Made by a program: the position numbers and the translations under genes. A model generated the notes under the pieces. That model was not told the origin of the DNA and searched no databases. It saw only the letters and a program-made list of their open reading frames with translations. 7,572 nt of DNA from Helicobacteraceae bacterium (lineage in GTDB: Bacteria; Campylobacterota; Campylobacteria; Campylobacterales; Sulfurimonadaceae). The stretch covers positions 1 to 7,572 of the forward strand of contig JAGXIA010000033.1 in the NCBI GenBank assembly GCA_024635885.1. Reading direction: 5' to 3'. Numbering within the stretch: position 1 is the stretch's first letter; the number at the start of each line of letters is the position of its first letter. This document shows, one piece after another, positions 1 to 5,299 of the stretch.

Positions 1-68
1 CTAAGCCGACAGATTTTGTAGGCTTAAGCGGATTTGGTTTAGAAGTTAATGAAGTTATTGATATCTAA
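1..68 (+). CDS. C-terminal end of an upstream gene (possibly GTP cyclohydrolase II / RibBA)
   Basis: An open frame whose first whole codon is at position 3 runs through 21 codons to TAA at 66-68 and is cut off by the window edge. Its last residues read LSGFGLEVNEVIDI. The spacing of L, G, the alternating hydrophobics and the E resembles the extreme C-terminus of GTP cyclohydrolase II (RibA) after its NNPxK segment, where a pattern like L-x3-G-I-x-I/V-x-E-x-V-x-L is usual. That would make it a riboflavin pathway enzyme directly ahead of an FMN-transferring enzyme. The match is short and made from memory of the family, so the product is tentative; the reading frame is better supported, because apbE starts inside it at 49 in a typical overlapping-gene arrangement. 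Confidence 0.5.
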   Translation, partial: KPTDFVGLSGFGLEVNEVIDI

Positions 69-987
69 ATATATACTACTCTTTGTAGTGCTTTTTAGCT
101 CTATTTTGGAGTCAAGCACAACTACTAGAACTCAGATTATTATGGGTACGTATATCACGATATCTGTGCAAGAACAAGATAAGAAATTTATTCAAGATGC
201 TTTTGATATATTTAACGATATAGACAGAAGCATCTCTTCATATAACCAAGCATCACCAATATATAAACTAAATAAAGAAAAAACAGCATTTATAAATAAC
301 TATGCTTATGAGGCTTTACTCTTAAGTGAAAATTATTATGAAAAAACTGATGGATACTTTGATATTACAATTGGTTCAATTACAAAAGATTTATATAGAT
401 TTGGAGAGAAGCAAAGAATTCCACATGCCAAGGAACTTGAAAATGCATCTGTAAATTTTAAAGGTTTAGTTTTTACAGAGCATAAAGCTTCACTCGAGGA
501 AAAGATAAAAGTAGATTTAGGTGGAATGGGAAAGGGATTTGCTGTAGACAAGGTAAGTGATTTTTTTAAAACAAAGAATGTGCAAAATGCTGTCATAGCT
601 GCAAGTGGTGATATAAGATGTTTCAATACTTGTCCTATTGATATACAAAATCCTTATGAAGAGGGCGTTTTACTCTCATTTAGAACAATAAAAAAAGATA
701 CAGGAGTTACTACAAGCGGGAATTATAACCGTTATGTAGAATCTACAAAAAACAACCACCTCATAAATCCAAAGTCAAAACTATCCCAAGAAAAATTTAT
801 CTCTATCACTCTAATATCCAATTTACCAAGCAGTGACCTTGACGCTTATGCAACTGCTGCAAGTGTTATGCCGATAAAAAAAGCATATGAATTTTTGAAT
901 GAATTAAATCTTGCTTATGTGATTTTGCAAAGTGATGGAGAGTTAAGAATGAGTGATAATCTTAGCTCTTTTGTTGAGTTAATTTAA
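49..987 (+). CDS. apbE: FAD:protein FMN transferase (ApbE family)
   Basis: ApbE splits FAD and attaches FMN through a phosphoester bond to a Thr/Ser of exported flavoproteins in the periplasm. The 312-residue length is normal. Visible family motifs in order are MGTYITISV (about 32-40), DIDRSISSY (about 59-67), the FAD-binding VDLGGMGKG (155-163), AASGDIR (184-190), TTSGNYNRY (221-229) with HLINP (237-241), and DAYATA (265-270), whose D265 and T269 correspond to the metal-binding Asp/Thr of E. coli ApbE. Residues 1-23 form a signal or anchor segment with no lipobox Cys, so this is not the usual lipoprotein form. The ATG at 49 lies inside the preceding gene, behind an AGAAG at 41-45, which suggests translational coupling. 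The gene converges on and overlaps mntP at its 3' end. A likely client, the FMN-binding protein at 2466-2993, is encoded nearby on the other strand. Confidence 0.93.
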   Translation: MKLLISKYILLFVVLFSSILESSTTTRTQIIMGTYITISVQEQDKKFIQDAFDIFNDIDRSISSYNQASPIYKLNKEKTAFINNYAYEALLLSENYYEKTDGYFDITIGSITKDLYRFGEKQRIPHAKELENASVNFKGLVFTEHKASLEEKIKVDLGGMGKGFAVDKVSDFFKTKNVQNAVIAASGDIRCFNTCPIDIQNPYEEGVLLSFRTIKKDTGVTTSGNYNRYVESTKNNHLINPKSKLSQEKFISITLISNLPSSDLDAYATAASVMPIKKAYEFLNELNLAYVILQSDGELRMSDNLSSFVELI

Positions 988-1533
988 TAGTGTATGGTCA
1001 ATTAAAATTTTTAAACCAATTCCAATAAGAACTATGCCACCCAGCTTTTCAGCTTTATTTTCTAAATATCCGCCGCCTCTTGAGCCGATAAAAACTCCAA
1101 TATAGCTGAATATAAAAGTAGCTACTCCGATAATTATCATGGATAGATATGGATTTAGCTTCAGTAAATTAAGAGTAAAACCTGCTGCCATTGCATCTAT
1201 ACTTGTAGCTATTGCTAATATTAACAGTACTTTGTTTGTAATGATTGCAATCTCATCTTCCGTATTCTCACCAAAACTCTCATAAAGCATTTTTGCGCCT
1301 ATAATAGTGAGTAAAACAAAGGCAACCCAGTGGTCAACAGACTCTATGATATTTCCAATGCCAAGACTTGCAAAATACCCAAAAAGCGGCATCAGAGCCT
1401 GAAATAAACCAAAAAATAGAGCGGCTTTAAGGGCTAAAGTTTTATCAAAATATTTATTTTTAACACCAAGACCGATAGAAACGGCAAATGCATCCATACT
1501 AAGAGCAAAAGAGAGTAGCAAGACTTCTAACAT
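979..1533 (-). CDS. mntP: Manganese efflux pump MntP
   Basis: A 184-residue inner-membrane protein of the MntP (YebN) family, which exports Mn(II) and protects against manganese overload. It has six hydrophobic segments arranged as two repeats. Each half carries the family's acidic signature: LSMDAFAVSIGLG with D14 near the N-terminus and ATSIDAMAAGF with D113 in the middle, matching the essential aspartates of E. coli MntP; a GSRGGG loop lies near residues 150-155. The start is preceded by AGGAT about 8 bases upstream. It follows the 151-residue membrane protein by 11 bases and is probably the last gene of the FMN-protein operon, so it may share that operon's iron-type control. No Mn riboswitch (yybP-ykoY) can fit in front of it. 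The stop codon lies inside the end of apbE. Confidence 0.93.
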   Translation of the reverse strand: MLEVLLLSFALSMDAFAVSIGLGVKNKYFDKTLALKAALFFGLFQALMPLFGYFASLGIGNIIESVDHWVAFVLLTIIGAKMLYESFGENTEDEIAIITNKVLLILAIATSIDAMAAGFTLNLLKLNPYLSMIIIGVATFIFSYIGVFIGSRGGGYLENKAEKLGGIVLIGIGLKILIDHTLLN

Positions 1534-1544
1534 GATTTAAAATC

Positions 1545-2000
1545 CTATCTAAATTTTATTTGTGCAATACTATCAAAAAGTAGATATAAAACAATCGGGA
1601 TGAGACCAATATAGATAAAAAAGGAGAGTATCTTCAAGTAAATAAATATTTCAGAGATATTGATAATAAGAAAAGGACTGAATATCTCAAAAAACTGAGC
1701 AGTCAAGATAGTGTAGAGTATTACTTTTACAAAGACTCTGTTCCTAAATTTGGTGAAGATTAAAAAGTGTAAAACGACCATGGATAAAAGTGCAAAACCG
1801 AAGATATGAGGCAGGGCGAGTTTTAATATACCACTGTTTGATTTAGCAACCGTAAATATCTCTTTATCGCCCATATAGTAACTCAAAGCTCTCTGCGCTT
1901 CAAAACCTATTTTTAACTCAAAAATCATATATCCGCTGACTAATAAGAGCAGTGTAAAAAGGGAGAGATAAAGAATTGAGATTTTATATGCTTTATGCAT
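1545..2000 (-). CDS. Small four-helix membrane protein, unknown family (paralogue of its upstream neighbour)
   Basis: I do not recognise this 151-residue protein. It has four predicted transmembrane helices at about 7-28, 62-82, 91-112 and 117-142. The positive-inside rule (HKAYK at the start, KFRNR between helices 2 and 3, KFR at the end) puts both termini in the cytoplasm and a roughly 33-residue loop (29-61) in the periplasm. Helix 2 carries two histidines 13 residues apart, H65 after a proline and H78, a spacing seen in heme-binding helices of cytochrome b-like proteins; E105 lies in helix 3. The ATG lies within the last codons of the preceding gene (8-base overlap), so the two are almost certainly translated together. 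Size, topology and a G-[ND]-[EK]-E motif in the periplasmic loop match that neighbour. Function in electron supply to the FMN protein is inference only. Confidence 0.85.
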   Translation of the reverse strand: MHKAYKISILYLSLFTLLLLVSGYMIFELKIGFEAQRALSYYMGDKEIFTVAKSNSGILKLALPHIFGFALLSMVVLHFLIFTKFRNRVFVKVILYTILTAQFFEIFSPFLIINISEIFIYLKILSFFIYIGLIPIVLYLLFDSIAQIKFR

Positions 2001-2466
2001 AATATAGCTTTTTAAGAGAATAAAGTGAACTAAAGAGTGCTAAAATATGCCAAGTGAAAAAAGTTACAACATAAATATTTATAAAATTAGAACTGAAATA
2101 ATAGGAAAACACTAAGCTGATGAGTGATGTAATTGCACTAAGCATAATTATATTGACTACAACTATGGCACTTCTTGAAGCCTGACTAAGGCGAATATAG
2201 ACAGTACTTAAAGTAAAAACAATCATCATTATAAAAAAGATTTCCACATGCCAAAACTCTAGAAATGATGCTTCGTTGATTGGATTTAAAAATTCTTCTT
2301 CATTTCCAAAAAGGCTAAGATGTATGGCATGTGGAAATAACCCAAAACTATTATATTTTACAAAAAAATCTGAGAGAATATAGAGTAGGGTAAAGAAGAA
2401 TAAGCCCGACAAAATCGGCTTCATCATAGTGTCTTGATTTAAATCTTTAATAATAGTAAATTTCAT
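1993..2466 (-). CDS. Small four-helix membrane protein, unknown family
   Basis: I do not recognise this 157-residue protein. Hydrophobic helices lie at about 16-35, 71-91, 98-121 and 129-150, with basic residues (K7, K16, R92, R98, K152-153) marking the cytoplasmic side and an acidic periplasmic loop (36-70, with EEE at 56-58). Histidines occur at 46 and 49 in the loop, at 73 where helix 2 begins (FWHVE) and at 140 inside helix 4 (TWHIL). The ATG shares one base with the stop codon of the FMN-binding protein gene (TAATG), a strong coupling arrangement, and the 3' end overlaps the next gene by 8 bases. Its layout resembles the following 151-residue protein, suggesting an old tandem duplication and perhaps a heterodimer. 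A membrane anchor or electron donor for the FMN protein is a reasonable guess, not shown by sequence. Confidence 0.85.
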   Translation of the reverse strand: MKFTIIKDLNQDTMMKPILSGLFFFTLLYILSDFFVKYNSFGLFPHAIHLSLFGNEEEFLNPINEASFLEFWHVEIFFIMMIVFTLSTVYIRLSQASRSAIVVVNIIMLSAITSLISLVFSYYFSSNFINIYVVTFFTWHILALFSSLYSLKKLYYA

Positions 2467-2993
2467 TATTTCTCTTTCAATATCTCATTAAAAAAAGCAA
2501 AGGCGACTCTAGAACTGTCGGTTATGCTTCTTGCACTTAGTGTAGCACCTGTGATTGTTGGAATCTCTTTTGAGAGTCTAAGCATCTTTGTAGTTGGAAT
2601 ATCTTGAAATTGTGAGTTCCATGTTGCTGATGGTATATACTCTAGTGGTTCATTAAAAGCTATAATCTCTATGCCTTTTAAAACAGCATCTGTAGTGATA
2701 AAATATAAAACTACAGCATTTTTAGAACGAACTTTGTTATTCACCAGTATTGCGTATCCAAGTATCTTGTCAGCCTTTGTAGCCTTATAGTATCTAAATA
2801 TATTTGTATCTAACTTTACCTGTGCATCTTGCTCTATTTTAGAAGCTTGAGCTTTTGAGAGGAGGATGTTTGTTTTACTAACTTCACTATCAAGCCCATA
2901 AACAGTTCTCATTGCATCAATTGGAGATATTAGAATTTGAGCATTTAGAATGCTTGTTAAAAGGAGAAAAATAAGTATAAAAATTTGTTTCAT
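2466..2993 (-). CDS. Exported FMN-binding domain protein (RnfG/NqrC-like), probable ApbE substrate
   Basis: A 175-residue protein with a clear signal peptide (MKQIFILIFLLLTSILNA, cleavage near residue 18-19) and a C-terminal FMN_bind domain from about residue 75 to 170. The domain ends with ITGATLSARSITD. T148-G-A-T151 fits the core of the flavinylation motif of NqrC and RnfG, in which the last Thr carries the FMN; the Asp usually found three residues before the S/T is Pro145 here. The protein would be a periplasmic one-flavin electron carrier. The start has AGAGAG about 9 bases upstream and a TTGATA-17-TATCAT promoter with a Fur-like box in its spacer. It heads a run with two small membrane protein genes and mntP, all with overlaps or a gap of at most 11 bases. 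It is shorter than RnfG or NqrC and is not accompanied by other Rnf/Nqr subunits, so it is not part of those complexes. Confidence 0.88.
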   Translation of the reverse strand: MKQIFILIFLLLTSILNAQILISPIDAMRTVYGLDSEVSKTNILLSKAQASKIEQDAQVKLDTNIFRYYKATKADKILGYAILVNNKVRSKNAVVLYFITTDAVLKGIEIIAFNEPLEYIPSATWNSQFQDIPTTKMLRLSKEIPTITGATLSARSITDSSRVAFAFFNEILKEK

Positions 2994-3022
2994 AATTGTA
3001 CGCTCTCTTAATTTTTTTGTTG

Positions 3023-3051
3023 ATGATATATAATAATAGTCATTTTATCAA
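3023..3051 (-). promoter_or_regulatory. Candidate sigma70 promoter of the FMN-protein operon
   Basis: Read on the minus strand, TTGATA (3051-3046) and TATCAT (3028-3023) are separated by exactly 17 bases; each matches its consensus hexamer at 5 of 6 positions. Transcription would start near 3016, leaving a leader of about 23 bases before the FMN-protein ATG at 2993. It lies after the hairpin that ends the porin transcript, so the operon can be expressed independently of the porin. Confidence 0.55.
3029..3047 (-). promoter_or_regulatory. Fur-box-like operator in the FMN-protein promoter
   Basis: The minus-strand 19-mer matches the classic Fur consensus GATAATGATAATCATTATC at 13 of 19 positions, with the strong core AATGA...ATTAT. 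It fills the 17-base spacer between the -35 and -10 elements, where a bound repressor would block RNA polymerase. In sequence this AT-rich a 13/19 match can occur by chance; the position in the promoter and the better box in front of the neighbouring porin raise its credibility. Confidence 0.45.
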
Positions 3052-3068
3052 AAAATCTACTAAATAAA

Positions 3069-3094
3069 TGCTTGGGCTAAAATAGCCCTAAGCA
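3069..3094 (-). terminator. Hairpin terminator after the porin gene
   Basis: GCTTGGGCTA (3070-3079) and TAGCCC-T-AAGC (3083-3093) form a 10-bp stem with one bulged T and a three-base loop, extendable by a T-A pair. It begins about 23 bases after the porin stop codon. On the minus strand it is followed by a T-rich but interrupted tract (ATTTATTTAG, then a run of T further on), so termination may be efficient but is not textbook perfect. Confidence 0.65.
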
Positions 3095-3116
3095 AAAATA
3101 GGAGAATAAATATTTT

Positions 3117-4382
3117 TTAGAAGATGAAGCCCATAGAAAGACTAAGAATATTTGTTTCATCTGTAATTGAAGATTTAGAATTGTCTTTAACCATTGCATA
3201 ATCAGCTTTAAGTACAACTTGCTCATGTGGAAAGTAGTTAATCCCTACTGTTATTGTATCTATAGACTCCACAGAACCACCACCAGCTAGCTCAGCTTGA
3301 GCAGCGACACTCTCATACTGAACAAAAACAGGCATTTTATTTTTAGACTGTGTTAATGAGAGTACATCATACCCTAGATTAATAAAACCACCTTGAGCTT
3401 TTTCAGGTTCGCCAATTGGGGCATTGTTACGGTTAGTTTGAGTTAAAACTCCATAAGCTCTAAAAGCGTCAAAATTATAATCAATATGAATATCAACCAT
3501 AGTTAAGTCTGAATCTACATAACTAGAAGCACCAGCAAGTAAGCCATTGATACCCGTATAGTCAAGTCTGCCAACAACAGCTAGTCCTATCTTTTCTGTT
3601 TTATTATTATCTGTACCATCATCAATTCTAAACGATCCAATACGACTATCTCTTAACCAATTATTACCTTGTCCAGCCCCTCTTTCTAATTGTAAGGCAG
3701 AAAAAGCAGCAATTTTATATGATAAATCATCTGTTATATCTCCGTATGCCATGAAACCATTTTCATGCCAAGTAGATGGAATTAGTTGTTTAGATGTATT
3801 TGGTCTTTGAACTGTGGTAAATAATGTTGGCTCATGTCTCTGATTTATTAAGCCCATTGGCATTAACATATTACCAACTCTCAAATTCACGTTTTTATTA
3901 AAAAGAAAATCAAGATACATAAATTCAATAATTACATATCCATCGCCAGTAGCTCCCTCTTTAACTCCACCATGCTCAAATTCTAATTCGGTATTTAAAA
4001 TTATATTATCACTAAATTTATAACCAAAATATGGGATAAATCTATATACATCGATATTATCCGTATCTCTCTTTGTTGAATCTTCTCTTGAAGTACTGGC
4101 ATAATACATCTCACCGTAACCGCCAATAGAAAGAGGTGATTTTGAATAGTAAACTTTTGAAGCTGCTGCTCCCAGTCCACTATGAGACTTTGTTACATCA
4201 ACTGTTGTGTAGTTGAAACCAGTTTTTAAATCACTTGTTTCATCTATAAGTATTTGAGTGATTTCACGAAGTTCTTTTACCTCTTGTTTTAGCTCTGCCA
4301 TTTCTGTTGCATCATCTGCATACATAGAACTTGAGAGCGCCAGTGTTGTAATTAAAGCTAAAGATAGTTTTGAAGTTTTCAT
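3117..4382 (-). CDS. Outer-membrane porin with N-terminal coiled coil
   Basis: A 421-residue outer-membrane beta-barrel protein. A signal peptide ends with SMYA (cleavage after residue 22). It is followed by a short heptad-type helix (about 24-60, MAELKQEVKELREITQIL) of the kind that trimerises porins in Campylobacterota, then alternating barrel strands from about residue 80 onward. The last residues, LSMGFIF, end in Phe, the usual signal for the barrel assembly machinery. The barrel carries GGYGEMYY at its first strand and a WHENG segment; the whole resembles porins loosely annotated as OprO/OprP or 'porin' in epsilonproteobacteria, but substrate specificity cannot be read from it. AAGGAA lies 5 bases before the ATG. 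It is monocistronic: a strong promoter and Fur-like boxes lie upstream and a hairpin lies downstream, which suggests expression in iron limitation. Confidence 0.88.
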   Translation of the reverse strand: MKTSKLSLALITTLALSSSMYADDATEMAELKQEVKELREITQILIDETSDLKTGFNYTTVDVTKSHSGLGAAASKVYYSKSPLSIGGYGEMYYASTSREDSTKRDTDNIDVYRFIPYFGYKFSDNIILNTELEFEHGGVKEGATGDGYVIIEFMYLDFLFNKNVNLRVGNMLMPMGLINQRHEPTLFTTVQRPNTSKQLIPSTWHENGFMAYGDITDDLSYKIAAFSALQLERGAGQGNNWLRDSRIGSFRIDDGTDNNKTEKIGLAVVGRLDYTGINGLLAGASSYVDSDLTMVDIHIDYNFDAFRAYGVLTQTNRNNAPIGEPEKAQGGFINLGYDVLSLTQSKNKMPVFVQYESVAAQAELAGGGSVESIDTITVGINYFPHEQVVLKADYAMVKDNSKSSITDETNILSLSMGFIF

Positions 4383-4399
4383 ATTATTTCCTTTTATAT

Positions 4400-4418
4400 G
4401 ATAATGATATATATTATC
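4400..4418 (-). promoter_or_regulatory. Strong Fur box in the porin leader
   Basis: The plus-strand reading GATAATGATATATATTATC matches the Fur consensus GATAATGATAATCATTATC at 16 of 19 positions; all three mismatches are in the centre at positions 11-13. It lies 17 bases before the porin ATG and about 14 bases downstream of the predicted transcription start, where bound Fur would act as a roadblock. Confidence 0.75.
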
Positions 4419-4438
4419 AAAATCAACTGATTTGGAGA

Positions 4439-4467
4439 ATTGTACACTAAAAAAATATCTTTGTCAA
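4439..4467 (-). promoter_or_regulatory. Strong sigma70-type promoter of the porin gene
   Basis: On the minus strand a perfect -35 hexamer TTGACA (4467-4462) is followed after 17 bases by TACAAT (4444-4439, 5 of 6 matches). The start of transcription would fall near 4432, giving a leader of about 50 bases. A consensus -35 element is uncommon in Campylobacterota, so high expression is expected when the promoter is derepressed. Confidence 0.7.
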
Positions 4468-4468
4468 T

Positions 4469-4487
4469 AATATCAATAATTATTATC
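4469..4487 (-). promoter_or_regulatory. Second Fur-like box, upstream of the porin -35
   Basis: The minus-strand 19-mer beginning GATAATAATTATTGATATT matches the Fur consensus at 13 of 19 positions and contains the palindromic core AATAATTATT. It abuts the -35 element of the porin promoter. With the box at 4400-4418 it brackets the promoter on both sides. It is weaker than that box and could be an AT-rich coincidence. Confidence 0.45.
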
Positions 4488-4539
4488 AATTGAAGAGTTT
4501 AAATTATTTTCTTGATTAATTTATCGTATTAAAATTAGC

Positions 4540-4545
4540 TATAAT
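4540..4545 (+). promoter_or_regulatory. -10 element for the DUF695-RraB / lplT-plsC / dgkA operon
   Basis: A perfect TATAAT lies 23 bases before the ATG at 4569. No good -35 hexamer occurs at 16-18 bases (the nearest TTGATT is 22 bases away), which is usual for sigma70 promoters in Campylobacterota that rely on the -10 and AT-rich upstream DNA. It is divergent from the porin promoter. Confidence 0.5.
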
Positions 4546-4568
4546 ACGACAAAAAAGTAGAAGAGTTT

Positions 4569-5297
4569 ATGAGAGAAATTTTTAAAAAAACAGTAGACGG
4601 TAGTTTAGTAAATATTGAAATTGATGTTGATGCAGATGAGTTTAAAAGCGGCAGACCTTGGTTATTTAGCGTCTTTGTTAAATATGAAGGTTTAGATGAA
4701 ACAAAAGATGGGTATGAAGATTTTTTAGAGACTAAAGAGTCCCTTATTATTGCACTCGAACACACAAATAAAGCAAACTATGTCGGTAGCAGAATTATAG
4801 ACGGTTGGAGTGAATTTTATTTTCACTGTGAAGATTCTAAAGACCTTAATTCTATAGTCGCCAAAATATTGTCATCTACAGGTTATGTATATGAGAGTAA
4901 CGTTGTAAGAGATACAAAATGGAACTTTTATGAGACACAGCTTTTTCCTAGTGAATTGGAACTTCACCATATTCAAAGTGCAAAAATAATTTTTCTTCTT
5001 GAAGAAGAGGAAGATGATTTAAGTGTTGAGAGAGAAGTAGAACATTATGCAGTGTTTGATACTGCGACTCAAAAAGATAGATTTGTAGAACATGCAAAAG
5101 AACTTGGGTTTGCTTTTAAAGACGATATTGCTACTGATGAGTATGAACATGGAGTTGCTTTGGTTAAAATCCACATGCCAAGAGAAGAAGAAGTGAAAAA
5201 AGTTGTTGAAGAGCTTTTTCCTGAGATAAAAAAAGAGCATGGATATTATGAGGGCTGGAGCACGACTTTAGTGAGTGAAGAAGAAGAAAATATTTAG
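4569..5297 (+). CDS. DUF695 and RraB-like two-domain protein
   Basis: A 242-residue soluble, very acidic protein. The N-terminal half (about 1-130) fits the DUF695 family: WLFSVFVKYEG near the start, then GSRIIDGWSEFYFHC and the WNFYETQLFPS segment near 117-127. The C-terminal part (about 135-238) looks like an RraB fold: HYAVFDTATQKDRFVEHA, then VALVKIHMP and the closing HGYYEGWST, which parallels the YDGWGT end of E. coli RraB. RraB in E. coli inhibits RNase E, but Campylobacterota are generally thought to lack RNase E, so the target here is unknown. AGAAGAG precedes the ATG. It is the first gene of an apparent operon, two bases before the transporter-acyltransferase gene; no functional link to lipid metabolism is evident. 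Confidence 0.85.
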   Translation: MREIFKKTVDGSLVNIEIDVDADEFKSGRPWLFSVFVKYEGLDETKDGYEDFLETKESLIIALEHTNKANYVGSRIIDGWSEFYFHCEDSKDLNSIVAKILSSTGYVYESNVVRDTKWNFYETQLFPSELELHHIQSAKIIFLLEEEEDDLSVEREVEHYAVFDTATQKDRFVEHAKELGFAFKDDIATDEYEHGVALVKIHMPREEEVKKVVEELFPEIKKEHGYYEGWSTTLVSEEEENI

Positions 5298-5299
5298 TT

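Noticed and set aside
336..626. Minus-strand open frame of 96 codons inside apbE
   Set aside because: It lies wholly opposite the conserved ApbE motifs, has no ribosome binding site and no recognisable protein character; it is a shadow of apbE.
2466..2993. RnfG or NqrC subunit of a full Rnf/Nqr complex
   Set aside because: The protein is shorter, lacks the Asp of the motif, and none of the other Rnf/Nqr subunits is nearby.
3069..3094. Small RNA or attenuator hairpin before the FMN-protein gene
   Set aside because: The hairpin lies upstream of the predicted promoter of that gene and just after the porin stop, so a terminator is the simpler reading.
3117..4382. TonB-dependent siderophore receptor as the Fur-controlled outer-membrane gene
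   Set aside because: At 421 residues it is too short, with no plug domain or TonB box; the coiled coil plus barrel is porin architecture.
4535..4765. Minus-strand open frame of 76 codons over the start of the DUF695 gene
   Set aside because: Low-complexity Ser-rich translation opposite a well-supported coding region and its promoter; treated as a shadow.
5019..5240. Minus-strand open frame of 73 codons opposite the RraB-like domain
   Set aside because: The Phe-rich translation arises from antisense reading of Glu/Lys codons; there is no start context.
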